A stretch of DNA of 64,000 nt, taken from Mesorhizobium denitrificans (GTDB lineage Bacteria; Pseudomonadota; Alphaproteobacteria; Rhizobiales; Rhizobiaceae). Positions 1 through 7,152 of the stretch are shown here, piece by piece (positions within the stretch are counted from its first letter, which is position 1; every line of letters starts with the position of its first letter). The notes beneath the pieces are model-generated. The model searched no databases and was not told the DNA's origin. It saw only the letters and a list, made by a program, of their open reading frames with translations. The stretch covers positions 1-64,000 of the forward strand of contig NZ_QURN01000003.1 in the NCBI RefSeq assembly GCF_003403035.1. Direction: 5' to 3'. A program made the translations under genes and the position numbers.

Positions 1-494
1 TCACGTTCCTTATCGCTCCGGTTCTGCTTTTTCCGTTGCGCAATGTGGTGATGCGATCTGCGGACAACGTCTTGCCCGCGCGGCTTTCCCATATCGTCGA
101 TCAGGTGTCACAAGGCGTTCCGCAAAGCTGGACGATGTTTCTGCGCGTCTGGGTACTGACCGTGTTCAACTGGGGTGTGAAGATGGCCGTGCTGGCGTGG
201 GTGCTCTGGATCATGGGCGTACGGCCATTCGCGGCGATTTTTGGTGCGGCGCTCGGTGGCGAGCTTTCGTCTGTGTTGCCCATCCATGCACCGGGCGGTG
301 TTGGCACCTACCCTGCGAGTATCGTTGCAGGCGCGGTTGCTTTTGGCGCCAAAAATGAGGCGAATGCGATGGATTTGCTGGCGCGAGCCGCCATCAACAC
401 GCATCTGATGATTGTAGTTTCGGCGCTTGCCGGAACCGCGCTTTCACTCCTGCTCGCTGGATTTTCGAGCCATCAACAGCCAAAGCTAAAATGA
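1..494 (+). CDS. Flippase-like membrane protein (lysylphosphatidylglycerol synthase TM-domain family), 3' part
   Basis: The 5' end lies outside the window; the reading frame is open from base 3 to the TGA at 492-494. The visible C-terminal 160 or so residues hold at least three hydrophobic segments, for example around VLTVFNWGVKMAVLAWVLW, and the motif PGGVGTYPAS, which resembles the PGGIG-type motif near the C-terminus of the LPG_synthase_TM/UPF0104 family. These proteins sit in the inner membrane and are thought to flip lipids or glycolipids. The substrate cannot be told from sequence. This copy is the one joined to its native upstream DNA, so it is probably the functional gene. Its 3' 490 bases are repeated in a headless form at 766-1257. 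Confidence 0.6.
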   Translation, partial: TFLIAPVLLFPLRNVVMRSADNVLPARLSHIVDQVSQGVPQSWTMFLRVWVLTVFNWGVKMAVLAWVLWIMGVRPFAAIFGAALGGELSSVLPIHAPGGVGTYPASIVAGAVAFGAKNEANAMDLLARAAINTHLMIVVSALAGTALSLLLAGFSSHQQPKLK

Positions 495-748
495 CATCTT
501 GAATTAATTGAACGTTCGTTTTATTAATTGCCTCGATATTGGGAGGATGTGTTGGCGCGAACGGCTGGTTCCGACGGTGAAAAGACCGACGCAGCGTTGC
601 GCGACGCCGCACTTTCGCTGATCGCCCGCTATGGCTACGAGGCCGTTTCAATGCGCAGACTAGCCGAGGAGGTTGGCGTGCAGGCGGCAGCGCTCTATCG
701 CTACTATGCGACCAAGGAAGATCTGCTCTATTCGCTGCTGACCGAACA
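3..748 (+). repeat. Tandem direct repeat, copy 1 (763-bp period)
   Basis: Bases 3-748 read identically to 766-1511 by eye. The unit carries the 3' part of the flippase gene, the intergenic promoter/operator and the first 65 or so codons of the TetR gene. The left boundary is sharp: base 2 is C here and G at the matching position 765. The right boundary is fuzzy: the first mismatch is 749 (T) against 1512 (C), followed by several more within 20 bases. Identity over about 745 bp implies a recent duplication, or an assembly error. Confidence 0.93.
499..529 (+). promoter_or_regulatory. Promoter/operator of the truncated TetR copy
   Basis: This is an exact copy of the element at 1262-1292. A -35-like TTGAAT (499-504) and a -10-like TATTAA (522-527) stand 17 bp apart. 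Between them lies the palindrome GAACGTTC (510-517), flanked by AATTAAT/ATTAATT arms (502-508, 523-529). It would drive the truncated TetR copy and could titrate or respond to the intact TetR protein. Confidence 0.5.
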
Positions 749-1121
749 TATGCAGAAGTTGGTTGACGTTCCTTATCGCTCCGGTTCTGCTTTTTCCGTT
801 GCGCAATGTGGTGATGCGATCTGCGGACAACGTCTTGCCCGCGCGGCTTTCCCATATCGTCGATCAGGTGTCACAAGGCGTTCCGCAAAGCTGGACGATG
901 TTTCTGCGCGTCTGGGTACTGACCGTGTTCAACTGGGGTGTGAAGATGGCCGTGCTGGCGTGGGTGCTCTGGATCATGGGCGTACGGCCATTCGCGGCGA
1001 TTTTTGGTGCGGCGCTCGGTGGCGAGCTTTCGTCTGTGTTGCCCATCCATGCACCGGGCGGTGTTGGCACCTACCCTGCGAGTATCGTTGCAGGCGCGGT
1101 TGCTTTTGGCGCCAAAAATGA
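552..1121 (+). pseudogene. Truncated TetR-family regulator (DNA-binding half) fused out of frame to flippase DNA
   Basis: Codons from TTG 552 match the intact TetR at 1315 for about 71 residues, including the whole N-terminal helix-turn-helix (AVSMRRLAEEVGVQAAALYRYY, helices 2-3). At the duplication junction (about 765) the frame runs into flippase DNA in the wrong frame and continues to 1121. The ligand-binding and dimerisation domain is lost, so a 189-residue chimera could be made but a normal TetR dimer could not. The last six TetR codons (HMQKLV) are kept in amino acid sequence but use different synonymous codons from the intact gene. Confidence 0.75.
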
Positions 1122-1257
1122 GGCGAATGCGATGGATTTGCTGGCGCGAGCCGCCATCAACACGCATCTGATGATTGTAGTTTCGGCGCTTGCCGGAACC
1201 GCGCTTTCACTCCTGCTCGCTGGATTTTCGAGCCATCAACAGCCAAAGCTAAAATGA
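766..1257 (+). pseudogene. Duplicated 3' fragment of the flippase-like gene
   Basis: This is the second copy of the flippase 3' end, with no native start. A TTG at 763 created at the junction could give a 164-residue product beginning MTFLIAPV, but no clear Shine-Dalgarno precedes it. It encodes the same last transmembrane segments as the copy ending at 494. It is best read as a remnant of the tandem duplication. Confidence 0.8.
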
Positions 1258-1261
1258 CATC

Positions 1262-1292
1262 TTGAATTAATTGAACGTTCGTTTTATTAATT
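1262..1292 (+). promoter_or_regulatory. Promoter/operator of the TetR-ivd-mccB unit
   Basis: TTGAAT (1262-1267) and TATTAA (1285-1290) form a sigma-70-like promoter with a 17-bp spacer that starts 4 bases after the flippase stop. The spacer holds the palindrome GAACGTTC (1273-1280). AATTAAT (1265-1271) and ATTAATT (1286-1292) form an outer inverted repeat. An operator inside the promoter, next to a TetR gene, suggests autorepression, with ivd and mccB probably under the same control (inference). Confidence 0.55.
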
Positions 1293-1314
1293 GCCTCGAT
1301 ATTGGGAGGATGTG

Positions 1315-1944
1315 TTGGCGCGAACGGCTGGTTCCGACGGTGAAAAGACCGACGCAGCGTTGCGCGACGCCGCACTTTCGCTGATCGCCCGCTATGGCTA
1401 CGAGGCCGTTTCAATGCGCAGACTAGCCGAGGAGGTTGGCGTGCAGGCGGCAGCGCTCTATCGCTACTATGCGACCAAGGAAGATCTGCTCTATTCGCTG
1501 CTGACCGAACACATGCAGAAGCTTGTCGCGGCATGGGAGGCCGAAAGGCCGAGAAATGCCGAGCCGCCCGAGCAGCTAGCGGCTTTTGTCGAGCACCATA
1601 TCGGCTTTCATGTTGCGCGCAGGCACTCCACCCATGTTTCGAACATGGAATTGCGCAGCCTAGCCCCTGAAAAGCTGACCCAGATTCTGAAAATGCGGAA
1701 CGCATATGAAAAAGAGCTGCGCCAGATTTTGCGGACTGGCGCAGATGCGGGGCTTTTCATCGTCGAAGATGCGGGACTGACCGCGATGGCGATTATCCAA
1801 ATGCTCACAGGCGTCATCGTCTGGTTTCGACCGGATGAAAGGCTGTCTGTCGAGGAAGTTACGAGCAATTACCTAAACATGACAATGCGCCTTGTTGGTG
1901 CAGAGCGCGGCTCCGAAGCAGCCGCCCTGCGCCGCGCGGGCTAG
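1315..1944 (+). CDS. TetR/AcrR-family regulator, probable regulator of the leucine-degradation genes
   Basis: This 209-residue protein has a canonical N-terminal TetR helix-turn-helix (about residues 12-58) and an all-helical ligand domain. TTG 1315 is chosen because GGGAGGA (1304-1310) ends 4 bases before it; GTG 1312 is too close and TTG 1291 lacks a ribosome site. Twelve bases separate its stop from ivd, so they are probably co-transcribed. TetR-type LiuQ proteins control the same pathway in some betaproteobacteria, so an acyl-CoA-responsive repressor is plausible; that role is inferred from position. The N-terminal part is within the tandem duplication. Confidence 0.88.
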   Translation: MARTAGSDGEKTDAALRDAALSLIARYGYEAVSMRRLAEEVGVQAAALYRYYATKEDLLYSLLTEHMQKLVAAWEAERPRNAEPPEQLAAFVEHHIGFHVARRHSTHVSNMELRSLAPEKLTQILKMRNAYEKELRQILRTGADAGLFIVEDAGLTAMAIIQMLTGVIVWFRPDERLSVEEVTSNYLNMTMRLVGAERGSEAAALRRAG

Positions 1945-1956
1945 GGAGGCAAAAGA

Positions 1957-3117
1957 ATGTATAACAACGGCCTGAATTTTCCGCTTGGCGACGAGGTTGA
2001 GGCGCTGCGCGACATGGTGCGGAGGTTCGCACAAGAGCAGATCGCGCCTTTGGCCACCGATACGGATCGCAATAACGAGTTTCCGGCTCATCTCTGGCAG
2101 GAAATGGGCGGCCTGGGCCTGCTCGGCATAACCGCGGACCCGGATTTCGGCGGTTCAGGAATGGGCTATCTCGCGCATGTCGTCGCTATGGAAGAGATTT
2201 CACGCGCGTCGGCTTCTGTGGGGCTTTCCTATGGTGCGCATTCCAACTTGTGCGTCAACCAGATCAACCGTTGGGGCACTACGGAGCAGAAGCGGCACTA
2301 TCTGCCGAAACTGTGCACCGGCGAGCATGTTGGCGCTTTGGCTATGTCTGAGCCCGGTGCCGGCTCGGACGTCGTGTCGATGCGGCTGACAGCCGAAAAG
2401 CACAATGATTGCTACGTGCTCAACGGCACGAAAATGTGGATCACGAACGGCCCCGACGCCGACACGATGGTGGTTTACGCCAAAACCGATCCTGAGCGCC
2501 ATTCGCGCGGGATTACCGCTTTTGTGGTTGAGCGCACGATGCCGGGTTTCTCGGTTGCGCAGAAACTCGATAAGCTCGGAATGCGTGGTTCGAACACCGG
2601 CGAACTGGTGTTCGACAATGTCGAAGTGCCGTTCGAGAATATTCTGCACGAGGAAGGTCGCGGCGTCGAGGTTTTGATGTCGGGCCTCGACTATGAACGC
2701 ACGGTGCTGGCTGGTGGGCCACTCGGGATAATGGCGGCGTGCCTAGATGTGGCGATGCCTTACGTGCATGAGCGAAAGCAATTCGGCAAGGCAATCGGCG
2801 AATTCCAGCTCGTTCAGGGCAAGCTTGCGGACATGTACACAACGATGAACGCTTGTCGCGCATATGTATATGCCGTGGCGGCCGCGTGTGATCGTGGGGA
2901 AACGGCGCGCAAGGATGCGGCTGGCTGCATTTTGTTTGCAGCGGAAAAGGCGACGTTGATGGCACTTGATGCCATCCAACTGCTCGGCGGAAATGGCTAT
3001 ATCAATGATTACTCGACGGGTCGTCTGCTGCGCGATGCCAAGCTCTATGAAATCGGCGCAGGCACCAGCGAGATTCGCCGCTGGCTGATTGGCCGCGAAA
3101 TGATGGCCGAAGGCTGA
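1957..3117 (+). CDS. ivd: Isovaleryl-CoA dehydrogenase
   Basis: The enzyme oxidises isovaleryl-CoA to 3-methylcrotonyl-CoA in leucine breakdown and passes electrons through ETF to ETF-ubiquinone oxidoreductase (a gene for which is at 31827). The 386 residues match the family length. The acyl-CoA dehydrogenase signature SEPGAGSD is at about 131-138. The base specific to isovaleryl-CoA dehydrogenases is present as Glu247 in GLDYERT. At the position where most acyl-CoA dehydrogenases carry the catalytic Glu, this protein has [10 protein letters not shown], as in human IVD. These two features make the substrate call stronger than for a generic acyl-CoA dehydrogenase. GGGAGG overlapping the TetR stop is the ribosome site. 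Confidence 0.95.
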   Translation: MYNNGLNFPLGDEVEALRDMVRRFAQEQIAPLATDTDRNNEFPAHLWQEMGGLGLLGITADPDFGGSGMGYLAHVVAMEEISRASASVGLSYGAHSNLCVNQINRWGTTEQKRHYLPKLCTGEHVGALAMSEPGAGSDVVSMRLTAEKHNDCYVLNGTKMWITNGPDADTMVVYAKTDPERHSRGITAFVVERTMPGFSVAQKLDKLGMRGSNTGELVFDNVEVPFENILHEEGRGVEVLMSGLDYERTVLAGGPLGIMAACLDVAMPYVHERKQFGKAIGEFQLVQGKLADMYTTMNACRAYVYAVAAACDRGETARKDAAGCILFAAEKATLMALDAIQLLGGNGYINDYSTGRLLRDAKLYEIGAGTSEIRRWLIGREMMAEG

Positions 3118-3151
3118 TAGAAAAGACGGCCTCAAGGAGGAAACGGCGCGC

Positions 3152-4759
3152 ATGCCTGTCATCAAATCGCAAATCTCCACCACATCGGAGAGCTTCAAGG
3201 CAAACTCGGAGCGCATGAAGGCGCTCGTTCATGATATTGCCGACAAATCAGCGGTCGTCGAAAAGGGCGGAACGGACGAGGCACGCCAGCGCCATGTCAG
3301 CCGTGGCAAGTTGTTGCCGCGCGACAGGCTCGCGAAGCTGCTGGACCCTGGTTCGGCATTCCTCGAAGTCGGGCAGTTCGCCGCTTATGGCATGTATTCG
3401 GGCGACATTTCCTCGGCAGGAATGATTGCCGGTGTTGGCCGCGTCGAAGGTCGTGAAGTAATGGTGGTTGTCAATGACGCCACCGTTAAGGGCGGCACAT
3501 ATTACCCGCTGACCGTGAAGAAGCATCTGCGGGCGCAGGAAATCGCCATGCAGAACAATCTGCCCTGCGTTTATTTGGTCGATTCAGGCGGCGCGAACCT
3601 GCCAAATCAGGACGAGGTGTTCCCGGATCGCGACCATTTCGGGCGCATATTTTTCAATCAGGCCAATATGTCGGCGGCGGGCATTCCGCAAATCGCCTGC
3701 GTGATGGGATCATGTACGGCGGGCGGCGCCTATGTGCCCGCAATGTCCGATGAATCCATTATGGTGCGCAAGCAGGCGACGATCTTTCTGGGCGGTCCTC
3801 CCCTTGTGAAAGCCGCAACGGGTGAGGAAGTTTCGGCGGAAGATCTTGGCGGTGCGGATGTGCATACGCGCGAATCCGGCGTGGCCGATCACTACGCCAT
3901 GAACGACGAACATGCGCTCGCCATCACGCGCCGTATCGTGCGAAATCTGAATCGAAAGAAGACGATAGGTCTGGACCTTCGCAAACCGATTCCGCCGCTT
4001 CATGCGTCAAATGAGATTTACGGCGTTGTGCCTACCGATCTTCGCCAACCCTATGACGTGCGCGAAGTGATTGCGCGTATCGTTGACGGGTCCGAGTTCG
4101 ACGAGTTCAAGCAGAATTACGGCACGACGCTCGTTACAGGTTTTGCGCATCTCTATGGTATGCCGGTCGGCATAATCGCGAATAACGGCGTGCTTTTTTC
4201 CGAAAGTGCGCAGAAAGGCGCTCACTTCATAGAGTTGTGCTGCCAGCGGCGGATTCCGCTGATCTTCTTGCAGAACATCACCGGCTTCATGGTGGGCCGC
4301 AAATATGAGGCGGGCGGCATTGCCAAAGATGGCGCGAAACTCGTAACCGCCGTTGCGACCGCACAAGTGCCGAAACTCACCATGATTATCGGCGGTTCGT
4401 TCGGTGCGGGTAATTATGGCATGTGCGGGCGCGCTTACTCTCCCCGCTTTCTCTGGATGTGGCCGAATGCGCGCATCTCCGTCATGGGCGGCGAGCAAGC
4501 CGCAATGGTGCTGGCGCAAGTCAAGCGCGAAGGCATCGAGCGCAAGGGCGGTACCTGGTCTGCGGAAGAGGAAGCCGAGTTCAAGCAGCCCACGCTGGAA
4601 AAGTATGAGCGCGAAGGGCATCCGCTCTATTCCTCTGCGCGTCTTTGGGACGACGGCATTATCGACCCTGCCCGAAGCCGGGACGTGCTTGGCCTGAGCC
4701 TTAGTGCCGCTCTAAATGCGGATATTCCCGATACGAAGTTCGGCGTTTTCCGGATGTAA
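3152..4759 (+). CDS. mccB: Methylcrotonyl-CoA carboxylase, carboxyltransferase (beta) subunit
   Basis: This subunit transfers the carboxyl group from carboxybiotin to 3-methylcrotonyl-CoA, giving 3-methylglutaconyl-CoA. The 535 residues have the two crotonase-like halves of biotin-dependent carboxyltransferases, with the glycine-rich stretch [15 protein letters not shown] and the C-terminal [23 protein letters not shown] lies upstream of ATG 3152, and 34 bases separate it from ivd. The partner alpha subunit is not adjacent but starts at 10512, which is unusual, since liu operons usually keep both together. Confidence 0.95.
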   Translation: MPVIKSQISTTSESFKANSERMKALVHDIADKSAVVEKGGTDEARQRHVSRGKLLPRDRLAKLLDPGSAFLEVGQFAAYGMYSGDISSAGMIAGVGRVEGREVMVVVNDATVKGGTYYPLTVKKHLRAQEIAMQNNLPCVYLVDSGGANLPNQDEVFPDRDHFGRIFFNQANMSAAGIPQIACVMGSCTAGGAYVPAMSDESIMVRKQATIFLGGPPLVKAATGEEVSAEDLGGADVHTRESGVADHYAMNDEHALAITRRIVRNLNRKKTIGLDLRKPIPPLHASNEIYGVVPTDLRQPYDVREVIARIVDGSEFDEFKQNYGTTLVTGFAHLYGMPVGIIANNGVLFSESAQKGAHFIELCCQRRIPLIFLQNITGFMVGRKYEAGGIAKDGAKLVTAVATAQVPKLTMIIGGSFGAGNYGMCGRAYSPRFLWMWPNARISVMGGEQAAMVLAQVKREGIERKGGTWSAEEEAEFKQPTLEKYEREGHPLYSSARLWDDGIIDPARSRDVLGLSLSAALNADIPDTKFGVFRM

Positions 4760-4859
4760 TTTCGCTCGCCTTTCCCACCCTCACTACAGACAGCCTTGCT
4801 TCAGTTGGGATCCGCACAGCCGGCTGGAGCAACAAAATTTCCCGCATAGCCAATTATTT

Positions 4860-4927
4860 TGAACTTCGTTCATTTTTCTCTTGAACATTGTTCAAGAAAT
4901 GCTAACATCGAAATTGAACATAGTTCA
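4860..4927 (+). promoter_or_regulatory. Three phased TGAAC-N3-GTTCA palindromes over a promoter
   Basis: Perfect 13-bp palindromes TGAAC-N3-GTTCA occur at 4860-4872, 4882-4894 (extended to 17 bp, 4880-4896) and 4915-4927. Their centres (4866, 4888, 4921) are 22 and 33 bp apart, two and three helical turns, so all three face one side of the DNA. A possible promoter is TTGAAC (4881-4886), 16 bp, TAACAT (4903-4908). The middle site would cover -35 and the right site the transcript start. The regulator is unknown. Confidence 0.75.
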
Positions 4928-4959
4928 TCTTCAATATTAAAGTTTTGGCGGAGGCTGTC

Positions 4960-5229
4960 GTGAGCGAACGGTACACGGTCGTAGAAGACCCTTGCGGACT
5001 ATTTTTCATATGGGACGAATCCACTCTGGAGCCCGCAATGATGGGCGACGATATTCTGGCCTTCGTACGCCACGACAGTGCGCGGCGCATCGCGCGCTTG
5101 CTGAATGCGCGCGCCAATGACGAATTTGGCCGTCGTGCCATTTGCCGAACCACCGACGATCTGGCGCTTCGGCGCTGCAATCTGGTCAACGACTCCGTGC
5201 GCGCGGGTGTAAAAGTAACGCAGCGCTAG
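4960..5229 (+). CDS. Small protein of unknown function
   Basis: I do not recognise this 89-residue protein (MSERYTVVEDPCGLFF...). It is soluble, has no signal peptide or membrane segment, and contains the arginine-rich stretch ARRIARLLNARAND and three cysteines. GTG 4960 is preferred because GGAGG (4950-4954) ends 5 bases upstream. It has its own operator-laden promoter upstream and a strong stem-loop 5 bases after its stop, so it looks like a single-gene, tightly regulated unit. It is not obviously a DNA-binding protein. Confidence 0.7.
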   Translation: MSERYTVVEDPCGLFFIWDESTLEPAMMGDDILAFVRHDSARRIARLLNARANDEFGRRAICRTTDDLALRRCNLVNDSVRAGVKVTQR

Positions 5230-5234
5230 AGGCA

Positions 5235-5268
5235 CGCGCGAGGCCGGGTGGCGGGCTGGCCTCGCGCG
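5235..5268 (+). terminator. Stem-loop after the small unknown gene
   Basis: A perfect 11-bp stem CGCGCGAGGCC (5235-5245) pairs with GGCCTCGCGCG (5258-5268) across a 12-base loop, starting 5 bases after the stop codon. Only a weak T-rich stretch follows, so termination may be partial or Rho-assisted. Confidence 0.5.
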
Positions 5269-5312
5269 GTGTAATTTCGGTGCGAATCCTTATCGTGCTG
5301 GAGCCCTGCCCT

Positions 5313-6605
5313 ATGAAGCCTTCCAAACTATTTGCCGAGTTCGTTGCCTTCATCGGGGCTGGCGCAATCTTTTTCCGGCACCGAAATGACGGGCCCTTGC
5401 CGCAGGCGTTTGGCACGGAGCCGAAAATACCGCTCGCGAAACCGCAGGGCATTCCAACGCTGAAAATGCCGACGGCGAAGGGATGGGAAAAAGGCCAGAC
5501 GCCAGTTGCTGCACCGGGCTTGAAGGTCAATGCCTTCGCGATGGGATTGAAGCATCCGCGCTGGATTCATGTTCTTTCCAATGGCGACGTGCTGGCCGCT
5601 GAAGCGCTGATGGCATCTGGCGGTGTCCGTTCGATTTTCGACTATGCAATGGTTTCGACTCTCGCACGCGCTGCTGCGGTTGGTGAAAGCCCCAATCGCA
5701 TAACGCGGCTGCGCGACGCAGACGGCGACGGCGTGGCCGAAACCAAAGAGACTTTTCTCGACGGGCTGAATCAGCCTTTCGGAATGGCCGAGCTTGGCGA
5801 CACGTTTTACGTGGGCAACACGGACGGCTTGATGGCTTTCCCGTTCAAGGATGGTCGCGTGACCGGAACAGGAAAGCGCCTGGCGACATTCAAGCCCGGC
5901 GGTCACTGGACACGGTCTATCCTGCCCAACAAGGACGGCACGAAACTTTATATTGGCGTTGGCTCGCTGAGCAACATTGGCGACAATGGCATGGAGGCTG
6001 AGCAAGGCCGCGCTTGCATCTATGAATATGACATTGCAAGCGGGACGAACCGGATATTCGCGGGGGGCTTGCGCAATCCGGTCGGTCTGGCATGGGAGCC
6101 GAAAACAAAGGCGCTCTGGACCGTTGTCAACGAGCGCGATGGTCTCGGCGATGAAACGCCGCCGGATTATCTAACCTCGGTCAGGGATGGAGCGTTTTAC
6201 GGCTGGCCATATTGCTATTGGGACAAGGTCGTGGACGACCGCGTGCCGCAGGACAAGGCACTGGTCGCCCGCGCAACCCAACCAGACTACGCTCTGGGCG
6301 GACATACGGCTTCGCTTGGTCTTTGCTGGATGCCTGCAGGCACCCTGCCCGGCTTTCCGGATGGCATGGTGATTGGCCAACACGGTTCGTGGAACCGGTC
6401 AAAGCTCTCCGGCTATCGCGTGATCTTCATTCCGTTTGAAAAGGGCAAGCCGTCGGGCCCCTCGCGCGACATCCTGACCGGCTTCCTGTCGGCTGATGAG
6501 AAGGCGTCTTATGGCCGCCCGGTCGGCGTGGCTATTGGACCGGACGGCTCGTTGCTGGTGGCCGACGACGTCGGCGACGCAATCTGGCGCGTGACCTCCG
6601 CCTGA
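5313..6605 (+). CDS. PQQ-dependent sugar dehydrogenase (sorbosone dehydrogenase family)
   Basis: The 430-residue protein has the beta-propeller pattern of soluble glucose/sorbosone dehydrogenases: NQPFGMA, GVGSLSNIGDNG, GGLRNPVGLAWEP, WTVVNERDGLG and a late GQHGSWNRS motif that fits the cofactor/metal region of this family. It probably oxidises an aldose or sorbosone in the periplasm with PQQ. The N-terminus (LFAEFVAFIGAGAIFF) is a hydrophobic anchor or signal. ATG 5313 is chosen since upstream codons overlap the small gene and its terminator. No PQQ biosynthesis gene is in view. The true substrate is unknown. Confidence 0.85.
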   Translation: MKPSKLFAEFVAFIGAGAIFFRHRNDGPLPQAFGTEPKIPLAKPQGIPTLKMPTAKGWEKGQTPVAAPGLKVNAFAMGLKHPRWIHVLSNGDVLAAEALMASGGVRSIFDYAMVSTLARAAAVGESPNRITRLRDADGDGVAETKETFLDGLNQPFGMAELGDTFYVGNTDGLMAFPFKDGRVTGTGKRLATFKPGGHWTRSILPNKDGTKLYIGVGSLSNIGDNGMEAEQGRACIYEYDIASGTNRIFAGGLRNPVGLAWEPKTKALWTVVNERDGLGDETPPDYLTSVRDGAFYGWPYCYWDKVVDDRVPQDKALVARATQPDYALGGHTASLGLCWMPAGTLPGFPDGMVIGQHGSWNRSKLSGYRVIFIPFEKGKPSGPSRDILTGFLSADEKASYGRPVGVAIGPDGSLLVADDVGDAIWRVTSA

Positions 6606-6609
6606 CGGA

Positions 6610-6987
6610 TCAATCCGGCTTGGCGATGTGCCAGACACCCATCTTGCCATCGCCAGCCATATCGCCCGCCTTTTTGTCGCCTATGAAGGTGTAAAGCGGC
6701 TTTTCGTTGTACGCCCACATCTTCGAGCCATCCTTGCGCTCCACAACAGTCCATTCGCCATCTGACTTCGCATCTGCCGCAGCGGCGAACGGTGGCCAGT
6801 TGGCGGCGCATTTGTCATAGCAATTGGTCTTGCCGGCAGTGTCTTTATCGAAGGTGTAGAGCGTCATTCCCTTGGCATCGGTGTAAATTTTGGCACCGCC
6901 CGCCTCTGCAACTTTTGCGGGTTCTGCAGCCGCCGAGGCGGATACGCTCAAACCAAGTGCTGCTAGCGCAAACATGATTGTTTTCAT
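6610..6987 (-). CDS. Secreted protein with Yx(F/W)xxD motifs (COG4315 family)
   Basis: This 125-residue protein has a signal peptide (MKTIMFALAALGLSVSASAAAE) and two copies of the family motif, LYTFDKD near residue 43 and LYTFIGD near 98, with a CYDKCAANWPP cysteine pair between. Members are small periplasmic or surface proteins often called putative lipoproteins; no lipobox Cys is present here. Function is unknown. It converges on the sugar dehydrogenase with a 4-base gap, and both may act in the periplasm. Confidence 0.85.
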   Translation of the reverse strand: MKTIMFALAALGLSVSASAAAEPAKVAEAGGAKIYTDAKGMTLYTFDKDTAGKTNCYDKCAANWPPFAAAADAKSDGEWTVVERKDGSKMWAYNEKPLYTFIGDKKAGDMAGDGKMGVWHIAKPD

Positions 6988-7152
6988 CGAACTTCTCCCT
7001 TTTCACGGTTGAGCCGTGTGAAAGGCAAACGACGGAGGCAGCCGAACTTTTCCCGACGCCGTCAAATGCTCGATACGCAATCTTTGCATCCTTAGGAATT
7101 TTCGTTGCAACCAATGCGCGCGCTGTCTGTTAAAGGCCGCGGGAGACACAGC

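Larger units (their letters stand above)
766..1511 (+). repeat. Tandem direct repeat, copy 2
   Basis: This is the second copy of the 763-bp tandem duplication. Its right end continues seamlessly into the intact TetR gene, so it keeps the native downstream junction, while copy 1 keeps the native upstream junction. Confidence 0.93.
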
